Positions 8,709-17,419 are shown, numbered from the stretch's first letter. The stretch: DNA of 64,000 nt from Alicycliphilus sp. UBA6560 (GCA_002434305.1 DJJU01000006.1:682001-746000), one strand, 5' to 3'. Numbers and translations: made by a program. The notes: generated by a model from the sequence alone, not told the origin.

Positions 8709-9431
8709 TCAAGCGTACACCAAGGTGCCCTCGTCTTCGCCCATCACCACGCGCTTGAGCGCGCCGGGTTTGACGATGGAGAACACACGGATGGGCAGCT
8801 TCTGGTCGCGGCACAGGGCAAATGCGGTCGCATCCATGATGCCCAGGTTGCGCACCATGGCCTCGTCGAAGGTGAGGCGCGCGTAGCGCGTGGCCGTGGG
8901 GTCCTTCATGGGGTCCGCGGTATACACGCCATCGACCTTGGTGGCCTTGAGCACCAGCTCGGCACCGATCTCCGCGCCGCGCAGGGCAGCGGCGGTGTCG
9001 GTGGTGAAGAAGGGGTTGCCGGTGCCGGCGGCGAACACCACCACCTTGCCCTCTTCCAGATACTGCAGCGCCTTGGGGCGCACGTAGGGCTCGACCACCT
9101 GCTGGATGTCGATGGCAGACATGACGCGCGCAGTCACGCCCTGCTTGTCCATGGCATCGGCCAGGGCCAGGGCATTCATGACCGTGGCCAGCATGCCCAT
9201 GTAGTCGGCCGTGGCGCGGTCCATGCCCTCGGAGCCGCCGGCCACGCCACGAAAGATGTTGCCCCCGCCGATGACCACGGCCACCTGCACGCCCAGGCGC
9301 GTGACCTCCACGACCTCGCCCACCATGCGCTCGATGGTGGCGCGGTTGATGCCGAAGGCGTCGTCGCCCATGAGGGCCTCGCCAGACAACTTGAGCAGGA
9401 TGCGCTTGTGGGCTGGCTGAGAGGCGGTCAT
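8709..9431 (-). CDS. pyrH: UMP kinase
   Basis: PyrH phosphorylates UMP to UDP with ATP and is the hexameric, allosterically controlled bacterial enzyme of the amino-acid kinase family. The sequence has KRILLKLSGEALMG near the N-terminus, VIGGGNIFRG for phosphate binding, and the C-terminal VMGEDEGTLV. I choose the ATG at 9431, which gives 240 residues and has GGAG 8-12 nt upstream, over a TTG at 9452 that would add seven residues. It lies 63 nt after tsf, in the conserved rpsB-tsf-pyrH-frr order. Confidence 0.96.
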   Translation of the reverse strand: MTASQPAHKRILLKLSGEALMGDDAFGINRATIERMVGEVVEVTRLGVQVAVVIGGGNIFRGVAGGSEGMDRATADYMGMLATVMNALALADAMDKQGVTARVMSAIDIQQVVEPYVRPKALQYLEEGKVVVFAAGTGNPFFTTDTAAALRGAEIGAELVLKATKVDGVYTADPMKDPTATRYARLTFDEAMVRNLGIMDATAFALCRDQKLPIRVFSIVKPGALKRVVMGEDEGTLVYA

Positions 9432-9494
9432 GGGCAATTCTCCGTAAGGCAAAAGTGGGGGGTCAGGAAAGGCAGGGGTGCGGCAGGCTGGCGA

Positions 9495-10388
9495 TCAGCC
9501 GGCCTTAGCGGCGGCGACCTGCGCAGCCACTTCGGCGGCGAAGTCGTCGGTCTTCTTCTCGATGCCCTCGCCCACCACGTACAGGGTGAAGCCCTTCACG
9601 GTGGTGTTCTTTTCCTTGAGCATCTGAGCCACGGTCTGCTTGCCGTCGGCGGCCTTCACGAAGACCTGGTCGGACAGGGACACTTCCTTGAGGTACTTCT
9701 GCACCGAGCCTTCGACCATCTTGGCGGCGATGTCGGCAGGCTTGCCGGACTCGGCAGCCTTGGCTGCAGCGACGGAGCGCTCCTTCTCGATCAGCTCGGC
9801 CGGCACTTCGGCCGACGTCACGGACACAGGCTTCATGGCGGCCACGTGCATGGCCACGTCCTTGGCGGCGTTGGCGTCACCTTCGTACTCGACCACCACG
9901 CCGATGCGCGTGCCGTGCAGGTAGGAAGCCAGCTGCGTGCCGCTGAAGTGCTTGAAGCGGCGGAAGGACATGTTTTCGCCGATCTTGCCGATCAGGCCCT
10001 TGCGCACGTCTTCCAGGGTGGGACCGAAGCCGTCTTGGCTATACGCCAGCTGGCCCAGGGCGTCGATGTCGGCGGGATTGTGCTCGGCCACCAGCTTGGC
10101 AGCGGCGTTGGCCATGGCGATGAAGCTGTCGTTCTTGGAGACGAAGTCCGTCTCGCTGTTGACTTCGATCAGCGCGCCCGTGGTGCCCTCGATGCTGGCA
10201 GCCACCACGCCTTCGGCGGTAACGCGCGAGGCGGCCTTGCCGGCCTTGGTGCCCAGCTTGACGCGCAGCAGCTCTTCGGCCTTGGCCATGTCGCCGTCGG
10301 CCTCGGTCAGAGCCTTCTTGCACTCCATCATGGGGGCGTCGGTCTTGGCGCGCAGCTCGGCGACCATGCTTGCGGTAATAGCAGCCAT
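9495..10388 (-). CDS. tsf: Elongation factor Ts
   Basis: EF-Ts is the nucleotide exchange factor that recycles EF-Tu. The 297-residue product begins with the UBA-like domain (LRAKTDAPMMECKKALTEAD), contains the family signature KAGKAASRVTAEG, and continues through the core with a TDFVSKND segment that contacts EF-Tu. A Shine-Dalgarno-like GGAGA precedes the ATG. It is separated from rpsB by a hairpin with a T-run, which could set the S2 to EF-Ts ratio. Confidence 0.97.
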   Translation of the reverse strand: MAAITASMVAELRAKTDAPMMECKKALTEADGDMAKAEELLRVKLGTKAGKAASRVTAEGVVAASIEGTTGALIEVNSETDFVSKNDSFIAMANAAAKLVAEHNPADIDALGQLAYSQDGFGPTLEDVRKGLIGKIGENMSFRRFKHFSGTQLASYLHGTRIGVVVEYEGDANAAKDVAMHVAAMKPVSVTSAEVPAELIEKERSVAAAKAAESGKPADIAAKMVEGSVQKYLKEVSLSDQVFVKAADGKQTVAQMLKEKNTTVKGFTLYVVGEGIEKKTDDFAAEVAAQVAAAKAG

Positions 10389-10435
10389 CGGTATCTCTCC
10401 TGTGTCAGTTCGGTTCTTTGCAAAAAAGGGAAGCT

Positions 10436-10470
10436 AAAAAAAAGGGGGCTCACCAGGGGCCCCGCTTTTT
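10436..10470 (-). terminator. Intrinsic terminator/attenuator between rpsB and tsf
   Basis: Reading the minus strand, AAAAAG, a mismatch, GGGGC, a nine-base loop, GCCCC, then an unbroken run of eight T. The A-run opposite the T-run lengthens the stem. It lies after the rpsB stop and before tsf, so it probably lets only part of the transcription reach tsf, pyrH and frr. Confidence 0.6.
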
Positions 10471-10500
10471 CTGCGACGCGTCGCGTGCGGTCCGGGCTGG

Positions 10501-11253
10501 TTAGGCGGCGGATTCCTGCACTTCCACGAATTCGTCGCTACCCTCGGCGGCGACGGTCTTGACCAGGTCGGTCTCGGCGTTCGCGCGGCCTTCCAGGATG
10601 GCGTCAGCGATGCCGCGGGCATACAGCGTCACGGCCTTGGCCGAGTCGTCGTTGCCGGGGATCACGTAGTCGATGCCCTCGGGCGAGTGGTTGGAGTCCA
10701 CCACACCGATCAGCGGAATGCCCAGCTTCTTGGCCTCGGCCACGGCGATCTTGTGGAAGCCCACGTCAATCACGAAGATGGCGTCGGGCAGGGCGTTCAT
10801 GTCCTGAATGCCGCCGATGTCCTTTTCCAGCTTTTCCAGCTCGCGCGCGAACATCAGCTGTTCCTTCTTGCTCATGGACTCCAGGCCGGCTTCCTGCTGG
10901 GCCTTCATGTCCTTCAGGCGCTTGATGGACGTCTTGACGGTCTTGAAGTTGGTCAGCATGCCGCCCAGCCAGCGCTGGTCGACATAAGGCACGCCGGCGC
11001 GCTGCGCCTGCTCGGCCAGGATCTCGCGGGCCTGGCGCTTGGTGCCCACCATCAGGATGGTGCCGCGGTTGGCGGACAGCTGGCGCACGAACTTCTGCGC
11101 CTCCTGGAACATCGGCAGCGACTTTTCCAGGTTGATGATGTGAATCTTGTTGCGATGGCCAAAGATATAGGGGGCCATCTTGGGGTTCCAGAAGCGGGTT
11201 TGGTGGCCGAAGTGGACACCTGCTTCCAGCATTTCGCGCATGGTCACGGACAT
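10501..11253 (-). CDS. rpsB: 30S ribosomal protein S2
   Basis: S2 binds the 30S body near the head-body junction and is needed for S1 binding. The 250-residue protein has the hallmark GVHFGHQTRFWNPKMAPYIF near the N-terminus and the coiled-coil insertion rich in Lys and Glu (KEQLMFARELEKLEKDIGG). I choose the ATG at 11253, which gives the usual start SVTMREMLEAG and has CGGAG 8-12 nt upstream; the open frame begins 13 codons earlier. It is the first gene of the rpsB-tsf-pyrH-frr group. Confidence 0.97.
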   Translation of the reverse strand: MSVTMREMLEAGVHFGHQTRFWNPKMAPYIFGHRNKIHIINLEKSLPMFQEAQKFVRQLSANRGTILMVGTKRQAREILAEQAQRAGVPYVDQRWLGGMLTNFKTVKTSIKRLKDMKAQQEAGLESMSKKEQLMFARELEKLEKDIGGIQDMNALPDAIFVIDVGFHKIAVAEAKKLGIPLIGVVDSNHSPEGIDYVIPGNDDSAKAVTLYARGIADAILEGRANAETDLVKTVAAEGSDEFVEVQESAA

Positions 11254-11412
11254 GAATGTGCTCCGAAGGTTGGGTCTAAAATCCAGCCCCAATCATTGCG
11301 GCCCGCGCCCCTTGCAGGGACTGCCGGCGCAACACCTCGAAAGGGCTGGTTTGCTACTTGCTTTGCCGCTGCCGCCACCCCGCGATCAGGAAGGCTTGGG
11401 CTCTCGGCAAAA

Positions 11413-11428
11413 CCGCGGGATTCTACCA
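11413..11428 (-). promoter_or_regulatory. Probable extended -10 promoter for rpsB
   Basis: On the minus strand TATGGTAGAAT contains a TG-n extended -10 box with TAGAAT at 11425-11420; no convincing -35 box precedes it. Transcription would start near 11413 and give a leader of about 160 nt. The intergenic stretch 11254-11555 otherwise holds only the repeat copy near the plus-strand gene. Confidence 0.4.
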
Positions 11429-11490
11429 TAGACAGCCTGCACGGACCGGCAGCGCCCCGGCAGACAGCCCTCTCCCGAGCCTTACAAAAA

Positions 11491-11551
11491 CTCAAAAATC
11501 ATAGCTGCCAGCGCTTGTCCAGTAAGGGCTGGGGCTGCATTTCGCTTCAAT
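11491..11551 (+). repeat. Dispersed palindromic repeat, copy 4
   Basis: CTCAAAAATCAT flank and exact core AGCTGCCAGCGCTTG at 11503-11517, followed by the AAGGGCTGG variant of the right arm and a CATTTCGCTTCAA tail. It lies in the divergent spacer between rpsB and the DadA-like gene and ends four bases before the latter's ATG. Confidence 0.85.
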
Positions 11552-11555
11552 CTTC

Positions 11556-12803
11556 ATGCACATCATCATTGTCGGCGCCGGCATCGTCGGCACCGCCACC
11601 GCCTATGAACTGGCCTACGACGGCCACCAAGTCACGGTCGTGGAGCAGCGCGCCGCCGCCGCCGAGCAGGCCAGCTTTGCCAGCGCTGGCCTGCTGGCGC
11701 CGTCGCTGCTCATCCCCTGGGCCGCACCGGGCGCCGACGGACGGCTGTCGCGCCGGCTGCTCGGCAACCGCGCGGCGCTGCGCCTGGTGCGCGGCGCAGG
11801 CACCGGGGGCATGGTCTGGCTGTGGCGCTGGATGCAGGCCGGCCGCCACGCGCGTGCCGGCGAGCGCCTGTCGGCTCTCGCCGCGCTGGGCCAGGCCAGC
11901 CTGGCGCGCACGCGCACCATCGCCCACGAGCTGGACGTGGACATCGAATCCAGCCGGGGCACGCTGATGCTGCTGCGCAACCGCGCTGATCTGCAGCTGG
12001 CGCAACCTGCGCTGGAGGCCCTGACCGCCGCCGGCATGCAGGTGCGCGAGGTGGATGCCGACACCGCACGCCTGATCGAGCCTGGCCTGGCGCCGGAGGT
12101 ACCCTTGGCCGGCGCACTGCACGCCCCGGATGGCGAAGCCGCCAACTGCCGGCTGTTCGCCCAACTGCTGCGCCAGGCCGCGCAGGAACGCGGCGCGCGC
12201 TTCTTCTTCAACACCCCCGTGCAATCGCTGGCCACTGGACGTCCTGGCGTGCAACTCGCGGGCCAGAATGAGCCTCTGACAGCTGACGCCGTAGTGCTGT
12301 GCGCCGGCATGGCCAGCGCGGCGCTGCTGCGTCCCCTAAGCGTGCGCCTGCCCTTGGCGGGCATGCACGGCTATTCGGTGACTGCGCCTCTGCGCGAAGA
12401 GAGCCATGCGCCCCAGGGCGCCGTCATCGACCCGCAGCACCGTGTGACCATCACGCGTCAGGGCCAGCGGGTGCGTGTGTCCGGGGGCGCCGAGATGGCC
12501 GCCGCTGGCGGGGCGCATGACGAGGCCACGCTGCGCACGCTCTACCTGGCGCTGTCGGGCTGGTTCCCCGGCGGCGCGCTGGTGTCTTCGCCCCAGGTGC
12601 AGGTCTGGCGCGGCGCCCGCCCTACCCTGCCCGATGGCGCGCCCCTCATCGGTGCGGGGCCGACGCCCGGCTTGTGGCTCAACATCGGTCACGGCGCCTG
12701 CGGCTGGGCCCATGCCTGCGGCAGCGCGCGGATGCTGGCCGACCAACTGGCCGGACGCGATCCGGGCCTGAACGCCGAGCCGTTCGCCCTGGCCCGCTTC
12801 TGA
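11556..12803 (+). CDS. FAD-dependent D-amino-acid dehydrogenase-like oxidoreductase
   Basis: The 415-residue protein is a DAO/DadA-family flavoenzyme. The N-terminal Rossmann motif is IIIVGAGIVGTATAYELA with an acidic end to the second strand (VVEQ). The C-terminal FAD contact reads RPTLPDGAPLIGAGPTPGLW followed by NIGHGACGW, as in DadA, the membrane-associated enzyme that oxidises D-amino acids to 2-oxo acids. Substrate cannot be read from sequence; sarcosine- or glycine-oxidase-like enzymes share the fold. It has no clear ribosome-binding site, and a repeat copy forms its immediate upstream region. The next gene, nnr, is 37 nt away. Confidence 0.85.
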   Translation: MHIIIVGAGIVGTATAYELAYDGHQVTVVEQRAAAAEQASFASAGLLAPSLLIPWAAPGADGRLSRRLLGNRAALRLVRGAGTGGMVWLWRWMQAGRHARAGERLSALAALGQASLARTRTIAHELDVDIESSRGTLMLLRNRADLQLAQPALEALTAAGMQVREVDADTARLIEPGLAPEVPLAGALHAPDGEAANCRLFAQLLRQAAQERGARFFFNTPVQSLATGRPGVQLAGQNEPLTADAVVLCAGMASAALLRPLSVRLPLAGMHGYSVTAPLREESHAPQGAVIDPQHRVTITRQGQRVRVSGGAEMAAAGGAHDEATLRTLYLALSGWFPGGALVSSPQVQVWRGARPTLPDGAPLIGAGPTPGLWLNIGHGACGWAHACGSARMLADQLAGRDPGLNAEPFALARF

Positions 12804-12840
12804 CTTTTCCAGCACTGCACGGCGCCGCACAATGGCTGGC

Positions 12841-14367
12841 ATGCTGCGTCTAGACCTTTCTACCGCCTACCCGCTCTTCAGCAGCGAGGCCACCCGGCAC
12901 ATCGAGTCCGTGGCAGCCACCAAGCTGCCGCCACACACGCTCATGCAGCGCGCCGGCCTGGCCACAGCCCGGCTGGCAAGGGCACTGGCCCCCCACGCCC
13001 GCACGATCTGGATCGCCTGTGGCAGTGGTAACAACGGCGGCGATGGTCTGCAGGCGGCCGCCGCGCTGCGGGTAGCGGGCCGGCACGTGGTCGTCAGCTG
13101 CCTGGCCAGCGACGCACAGCAGTTGCCCCAGGACGCCCGCCAGGCTTGGCTGCTGGCGCGCGAGGCAGGCGTGGAATTTGCGCAGCACCCGCCTGACCTG
13201 GGCCCGCAGGACCTGTGCGTGGACGCCCTTCTCGGCCTAGGGCTGACCTGCCGCCCGCACGGTCATTCACCCGATCCACGCCTGCTGCAATGGCTGGCGG
13301 TCCTGCAGTCGAGCGCCGCGCACGTGCTGAGTGTGGACCTGCCGTCGGGCCTGCTGGCCGACACCGGTCAGTTCGCGCCAGGACTGGCCCCCAAGACCCC
13401 GGTCGCCTCCGCGCGCCATACCCTGGCGCTGCTCACGCTCAAACCAGGGCTGTTTACCGCCCTTGGGCGCGACGCGGCCGGCAGTGTGTGGTTTGACGAC
13501 CTGGGCGTGGACACGGCCAACTTGCGGCCCGCGGCCTGGCTGGCCGGAGCACCGGCGCCCTCAACCCGACTGCATGCCAGCCACAAAGGCAGCTATGGAG
13601 ACGTTGCCATCGTCGGCGGTGAAGGCATGGGCCGGCGCGGCATGGGCATGACGGGCGCCGCCCTGCTGGCGGCCAGCGCGGCCCTGCACGCCGGGGCCGG
13701 GCGTGTCCTGGTGGCTCCGCTGGACGATGCCGCCAGCGCGGGCGCCGTGACCGCCCTGCAGCCGGAATGCATGCCGCGCCGCTTCGAGGCACTGGCGCTG
13801 GAAGGCGGGCTGACCGTTGTCGCCGGCTGTGGTGGTGGCGTCGCCATCACAGCAGTGCTGGCGCCCATCCTGCAGCAGGCAGCGCGGCTGGTGCTGGACG
13901 CCGATGCCCTCAATGTCATTGCCGCCGACCGCACGCTGGCGCAACTGCTGAGCGAGCGCGCTCACCATCCTGACCGTTCGACCGTACTCACCCCGCATCC
14001 TCTCGAAGCCGCACGCCTGCTGGGAACCGGCACCGAGGCCGTGCAAGCCGATCGCCTTTGTGCCGCTGGTGAACTGGCCGACCGTTTCGGCTGCGCCGTG
14101 GTGCTCAAAGGCTCTGGCAGCGTGGTTGCAGCCCCAGGGTGCACTCCCCGTATCAACCCGACAGGCAATGCGCGCCTGGCCTCCGCTGGCACCGGTGACG
14201 TGCTGGCCGGCCTGCTGGGCGCGCGCCTCGCCGCAGCACCTGCAACACTAGACGCCGCATTCGGTGCCGCTTGCCGCGCCTGCTGGGAGCACGGAGCAGT
14301 AGCCGACCGCTGGCCAGATCACACAGCCCTCACCGCCCTTGGGCTCGCCCGCGCACTCACCGCCTGA
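12841..14367 (+). CDS. nnr: Bifunctional NAD(P)H-hydrate epimerase / ADP-dependent dehydratase
   Basis: Nnr repairs the damaged cofactors NADHX and NADPHX. The N-terminal half is the YjeF-N epimerase with CGSGNNGGDGL near residue 60 and DALLGLGL. The C-terminal half is the ribokinase-like dehydratase with KGSYGDVAIVGG, DADALNVIA, TPHPLEAARLLG, VLKGSGSVV and the catalytic loop ASAGTGDVLAGLL. Full length is 508 residues. An ATG three codons upstream (12832) is also possible. The chosen ATG lies seven bases behind CACAAT and has no Shine-Dalgarno sequence. Confidence 0.94.
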   Translation: MLRLDLSTAYPLFSSEATRHIESVAATKLPPHTLMQRAGLATARLARALAPHARTIWIACGSGNNGGDGLQAAAALRVAGRHVVVSCLASDAQQLPQDARQAWLLAREAGVEFAQHPPDLGPQDLCVDALLGLGLTCRPHGHSPDPRLLQWLAVLQSSAAHVLSVDLPSGLLADTGQFAPGLAPKTPVASARHTLALLTLKPGLFTALGRDAAGSVWFDDLGVDTANLRPAAWLAGAPAPSTRLHASHKGSYGDVAIVGGEGMGRRGMGMTGAALLAASAALHAGAGRVLVAPLDDAASAGAVTALQPECMPRRFEALALEGGLTVVAGCGGGVAITAVLAPILQQAARLVLDADALNVIAADRTLAQLLSERAHHPDRSTVLTPHPLEAARLLGTGTEAVQADRLCAAGELADRFGCAVVLKGSGSVVAAPGCTPRINPTGNARLASAGTGDVLAGLLGARLAAAPATLDAAFGAACRACWEHGAVADRWPDHTALTALGLARALTA

Positions 14368-14462
14368 CTGGCTTTTGTCTGACAGCGCAGGCCGAGGCTA
14401 TGGTTTTCAATCAGCTTGAAACCGTACCTGATTCAATAGCCCTGACGCCCGAGGTCACCGCC

Positions 14463-14636
14463 ATGAAACGCCCTCTGCACTCCAGCACTCCCGCACTGGC
14501 AGCTTTCGTGATCACCGTGCTGCTGGCCTTGCTTGCGGGAGGCATGACCTTGCTACCCCACCAGACCACACAAGTGGCGGATTCGCAGGTACACACTCAG
14601 ATCGAACAATTGGTGCCTGCGGGTTTCTTTGACTGA
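14463..14636 (+). CDS. Small single-pass membrane protein of unknown function
   Basis: A 57-residue frame follows nnr by 95 nt. A basic start (KRPLHSSTP) precedes a hydrophobic span of about 20 residues (ALAAFVITVLLALLAGG), then a polar tail ending in two aromatic residues and Asp. This looks like a signal anchor or a secreted peptide precursor. No family is recognised. An alternative ATG at 14400 would add 21 residues. Codon use fits the neighbourhood, but a frame this short could still be spurious. Confidence 0.45.
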   Translation: MKRPLHSSTPALAAFVITVLLALLAGGMTLLPHQTTQVADSQVHTQIEQLVPAGFFD

Positions 14637-14852
14637 TCAGGCAGCAATTCACGCCCCTCGAGCGGTCTTGATGCTCGATCGTCAAGCAGCGTTCTGAACC
14701 GCATCTTTCACTGCTCGCGGCAAGAAAAGAGGGGAACAGACGGTCTTACGCACCTGCGTCGCCTCATCCCAATGGATAAAGTGCGATGGGGAACGCAGGG
14801 CCGGTGCGAAATCGGTGCGAATTTCAGGACACCACAGCACACTGCAGGACAA

Positions 14853-14892
14853 GAAAAAACCGCCACACACCTTGAGTCTCAGTGTGTGGCGG
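14853..14892 (-). terminator. Intrinsic terminator of tmRNA
   Basis: On the minus strand an 11-bp GC-rich stem (CCGCCACACAC pairing with GTGTGTGGCGG, 14892-14860) is followed by six T, just after the CCA end of ssrA. Between it and the small frame ending at 14636 I see no gene; the stretch 14637-14852 holds nothing I can identify. Confidence 0.85.
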
Positions 14893-14901
14893 TGTCTTGA
14901 A

Positions 14902-15280
14902 TGGTGGAGCTGGCGGGAATTGAACCCGCGTCCGCAAGCCTTTACCGGGCAGATCTACATGTTTAGCGTTCTGTTTTGAGTCTCGCACCCCACATCGCGC
15001 AGACGCACGCTATGCAGGATGCCAGTACCCTTGAATCTCGCACCATGCCAAGGTACCCGGCACGGTGCCAGCTGATGTGAATTCCCTTGCAGCCGGGAGG
15101 CCTTGCGGCCCCCTTGCCCAGCCCATCAGCGTGCTGTTGCAAGGCTCACCGGTATTTAAGCGGCGAGTGCGAAACGTTCGTCGTTTGCAGTTGGTTTATT
15201 GAATGGAGATTTACGAGCGTCACTCAAGCTCGACATGCACCACTCCGATTCCGAACCCACGTCGAAACCAGGACAGCCCC
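14902..15280 (-). ncRNA. ssrA: Transfer-messenger RNA
   Basis: tmRNA rescues stalled ribosomes by trans-translation with SmpB. The 5' end GGGGCTGTCCTGGTTTCGAC (from 15280) pairs with the 3' end, which reads GGTTCAATTCCCGCC then AGCTCCACCA and finishes at 14902 with an encoded CCA. The resume frame encodes the degradation tag ANDERFALAA followed by TAA, a betaproteobacterial tag. The acceptor/T-arm and several pseudoknot regions fit the one-piece form. The 3' end is a common integration site, but I see no duplicated attachment sequence here. Confidence 0.96.
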
Positions 15281-15293
15281 AGAGCCTGTTATT

Positions 15294-15971
15294 TTAAGAC
15301 AGATCCAGTAGTTTCAAGAGGTCCAGGGGAAAATCTATCGTTGCGTCAGCCCCCCAGGCGGTGACGGTCGCATCCTGGCCAAGGTAACCGTACAGGGCAG
15401 CCACCGTACCCATGCCGGCCGCCTGACCAGCCAGGATATCCCGGTGATCGTCCCCGACGTAGATGCAGGCCTGTGGCGGCATTCCAAGTCGCGTCGCGGC
15501 CTCTAGAAGTGGGGCAGGATGCGGCTTGGAGTGAGGCGTGGTATCGCCACTGACCACGACCGACGCACCGTCGAACAAACGCAGCCTCTGCACTATGAGA
15601 TCAGTGAACCGGCTGGCCTTGTTGGTCACCACCCCCCAGCGCACCGAGTTGCGCTGCAGCACGGACAGCAGCTCATCAACTTGGGCGAACACTTCGGTCT
15701 GTTCATGGATGCAGCGCTGGTAATTGTCGAAGAACTCCTCGCGCAGCACTGGGAATGCCTCATCGTCGGGCTTGATGCCGAATGCTATCGAAAGCATGCC
15801 ACGCGCACCTGCGCCCGCCATGGAGCGGTAGGCTGAGAGTGGCAGGGGTGCCAAGTCCCGCGCCACGCGCAGCTGATTGGCTGCACAACCCAGGTCTGGC
15901 GCACTGTCGATCAGCGTGCCATCCAGATCGAACAGAACGGCCCGTACTTCAGACCACCTTGCCCCGCTCAT
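15294..15971 (-). CDS. gph: Phosphoglycolate phosphatase (HAD superfamily)
   Basis: The enzyme dephosphorylates 2-phosphoglycolate formed during DNA repair and photorespiration-like side reactions. HAD motifs are complete: FDLDGTLIDSAPDL (nucleophile Asp), VVTNKAS, the Lys in SKPHPAPLLEAA, and VGDDHRDILAG. The product is 225 residues from the ATG at 15971, which overlaps the ubiG stop by four bases (ATGA). The frame is open further upstream, but only antisense or overlapping ubiG. ubiG-gph coupling is common in proteobacteria. Confidence 0.93.
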   Translation of the reverse strand: MSGARWSEVRAVLFDLDGTLIDSAPDLGCAANQLRVARDLAPLPLSAYRSMAGAGARGMLSIAFGIKPDDEAFPVLREEFFDNYQRCIHEQTEVFAQVDELLSVLQRNSVRWGVVTNKASRFTDLIVQRLRLFDGASVVVSGDTTPHSKPHPAPLLEAATRLGMPPQACIYVGDDHRDILAGQAAGMGTVAALYGYLGQDATVTAWGADATIDFPLDLLKLLDLS

Positions 15972-16681
15972 GCCTCGGGGCGCCGTGTCGCGAACAGATA
16001 GTTCACGCTGGTATCGGCACTGAGCCAATAGCGGCCACTCAGCGGGTTGTGCTCCATGCCACGCGTATGAATGACGTCCAGGCCTGCCTGCCGGCAAGCG
16101 GCAGCCAATTCGCTGGGCTGGATGAATTTGGCATATTCATGCGTGCCCCGCGGCAGCATTCTCAGCATGTATTCCGCCGCCACAATGGCTAAGGCGAATG
16201 ACTTCGCGTTGCGGTTGATGGTTGAAAAGAACACCCAGCCACCGGGCTTGACGAGGCGCGAACATGCCTCGACCACTGAATGCGGGTCGGGCACGTGCTC
16301 GAGCATTTCCATGCAGGTCACTGTGTCGAAGGAAGACGGCGCTTCCCGCGCCAGCTCTTCCACGCTGACCTCGCGATAGCGCACCCGCGGTGTTCCCGCC
16401 TCGAGGGCATGCAAACGCGCCACCTTCAGTGCCTTCGATGCCAGATCGATACCCAGAACATCTGCCCCCTTGCGGGCCATGGAGTCCGCGAGAATGCCGC
16501 CACCACACCCCACGTCCAGCACGCACTGACCTGACAGCGAAGTAATCTGGTTGATCCACTCCAGGCGCAGCGGGTTGATCTGGTGTAAGGGGCGGAATTC
16601 GCTGTCAGGATCCCACCAACGATGGGCCAGCTCGGAGAATTTGGCCAGCTCGGCCGGGTCGGCATTGAGGTGCTCGGTCAT
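15968..16681 (-). CDS. ubiG: Ubiquinone biosynthesis O-methyltransferase UbiG
   Basis: UbiG performs both O-methylations in ubiquinone synthesis using S-adenosylmethionine. The 237-residue product has the SAM-binding motif VLDVGCGGGILADSMA and GIDLA at the end of the second strand, the DTVTCMEMLEHVPDP segment and the family-specific FFSTINRN. The N-terminal DPAELAKFSELAHRWWDP is diagnostic of UbiG. It is coupled to gph, with an intrinsic terminator in the gap ahead of its start that ends the upstream ompA transcript. Confidence 0.96.
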   Translation of the reverse strand: MTEHLNADPAELAKFSELAHRWWDPDSEFRPLHQINPLRLEWINQITSLSGQCVLDVGCGGGILADSMARKGADVLGIDLASKALKVARLHALEAGTPRVRYREVSVEELAREAPSSFDTVTCMEMLEHVPDPHSVVEACSRLVKPGGWVFFSTINRNAKSFALAIVAAEYMLRMLPRGTHEYAKFIQPSELAAACRQAGLDVIHTRGMEHNPLSGRYWLSADTSVNYLFATRRPEA

Positions 16682-16713
16682 GCTGCCATTGTCCCCTCGA
16701 AATACGGCAGGCG

Positions 16714-16744
16714 AAAAAAAGCCCCGGCAACGGGGCTTTTTTTA
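16714..16744. terminator. Bidirectional-looking intrinsic terminator between ompA and ubiG
   Basis: AAAAAAAGCCCCG, a short loop, CGGGGCTTTTTTT: a GC stem flanked by A-run and T-run. On the minus strand it follows the ompA stop (16760) and should end that mRNA before ubiG. The structure is near symmetric, so it could act in either direction. Confidence 0.85.
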
Positions 16745-16759
16745 TGCGCATGAAGCGAA

Positions 16760-17419
16760 TTAGTTGGCGCGGGTGCCGACCACTTCGATTTCAACGCGGC
16801 GGTTCTTGGCGCGGCCTTCGGCAGTGCGGTTGTCAGCCACAGGCTGCTTCTCGCCCTTGCCTTCGGTGTACACGCGGTTCTTTTCGATGCCCTTGGAGAC
16901 CAGGTAGGCCTTCACAGCTTCGGCACGGCGCACGGACAGCTTCTGGTTGTAGGCATCGGTACCGATGGAGTCGGTGTGACCCACGGCAATGATGACTTCC
17001 AGGTTGATGTTCTTCACCTTGGAGACCAGGTCGTCCAGCTTAGCCTTGCCTTCAGGCTTGAGCACGGACTTGTCGAAGTCGAAGAACGCGTCGGCGGCGT
17101 AGGTCACCTTGCTGGCCGCAGCGGGCGCGGGAGCGGGTGCAGGTGCCGGAGCGGCGGCCGGAGCGGGAGCAGCTGCCGGAGCAGGTGCAGGAGCAGCCTT
17201 CACCAGAGCACCATCGCAGCCTTCGGCGGCGGTGGCAGGCGTCCAGTTGGCATCGCGCCAGCACAGTTCGTTCGTGCCGTTCTTCCAGACCAGCTCGCCG
17301 GTGCCGTTTTGCCAGTTGTCGACCACGTTACCGCCGTCGGCTGCCTTCACTTGGGCGCCAGCCGAGGTTGCAATCACGGCAGAGGCCAACAACATCGCCA
17401 CTTTGTTCAGTTTCTTCAT
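16760..17419 (-). CDS. OmpA-family peptidoglycan-binding outer membrane protein
   Basis: The 219-residue protein has a signal peptide (KKLNKVAMLLASAVIATSAGA), a short domain with two Cys that can pair (ELCWRDANWTP and EGCDG), a low-complexity Ala-Pro linker of about 30 residues, and a complete C-terminal OmpA domain (FFDFDKSVLKPEGKAKLDDL, GHTDSIG, NRRVEIEV). That domain binds diaminopimelate of peptidoglycan. No eight-strand barrel is present, so this is the short betaproteobacterial OmpA/Pal-like type, likely an abundant envelope linker. A strong AGAGGAGA ribosome-binding site precedes the ATG. Confidence 0.9.
   Translation of the reverse strand: MKKLNKVAMLLASAVIATSAGAQVKAADGGNVVDNWQNGTGELVWKNGTNELCWRDANWTPATAAEGCDGALVKAAPAPAPAAAPAPAAAPAPAPAPAPAAASKVTYAADAFFDFDKSVLKPEGKAKLDDLVSKVKNINLEVIIAVGHTDSIGTDAYNQKLSVRRAEAVKAYLVSKGIEKNRVYTEGKGEKQPVADNRTAEGRAKNRRVEIEVVGTRAN

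Noticed and set aside
14399..14445. Possible further repeat copy (CTATGGTTTTCAATCAGC)
   Set aside because: Only the left flank resembles the family; there is no core or right arm.
14637..14901. Possible integrated-element remnant next to the tmRNA 3' end
   Set aside because: No integrase, no duplicated tmRNA end and no recognisable gene; only the tmRNA terminator is supported.
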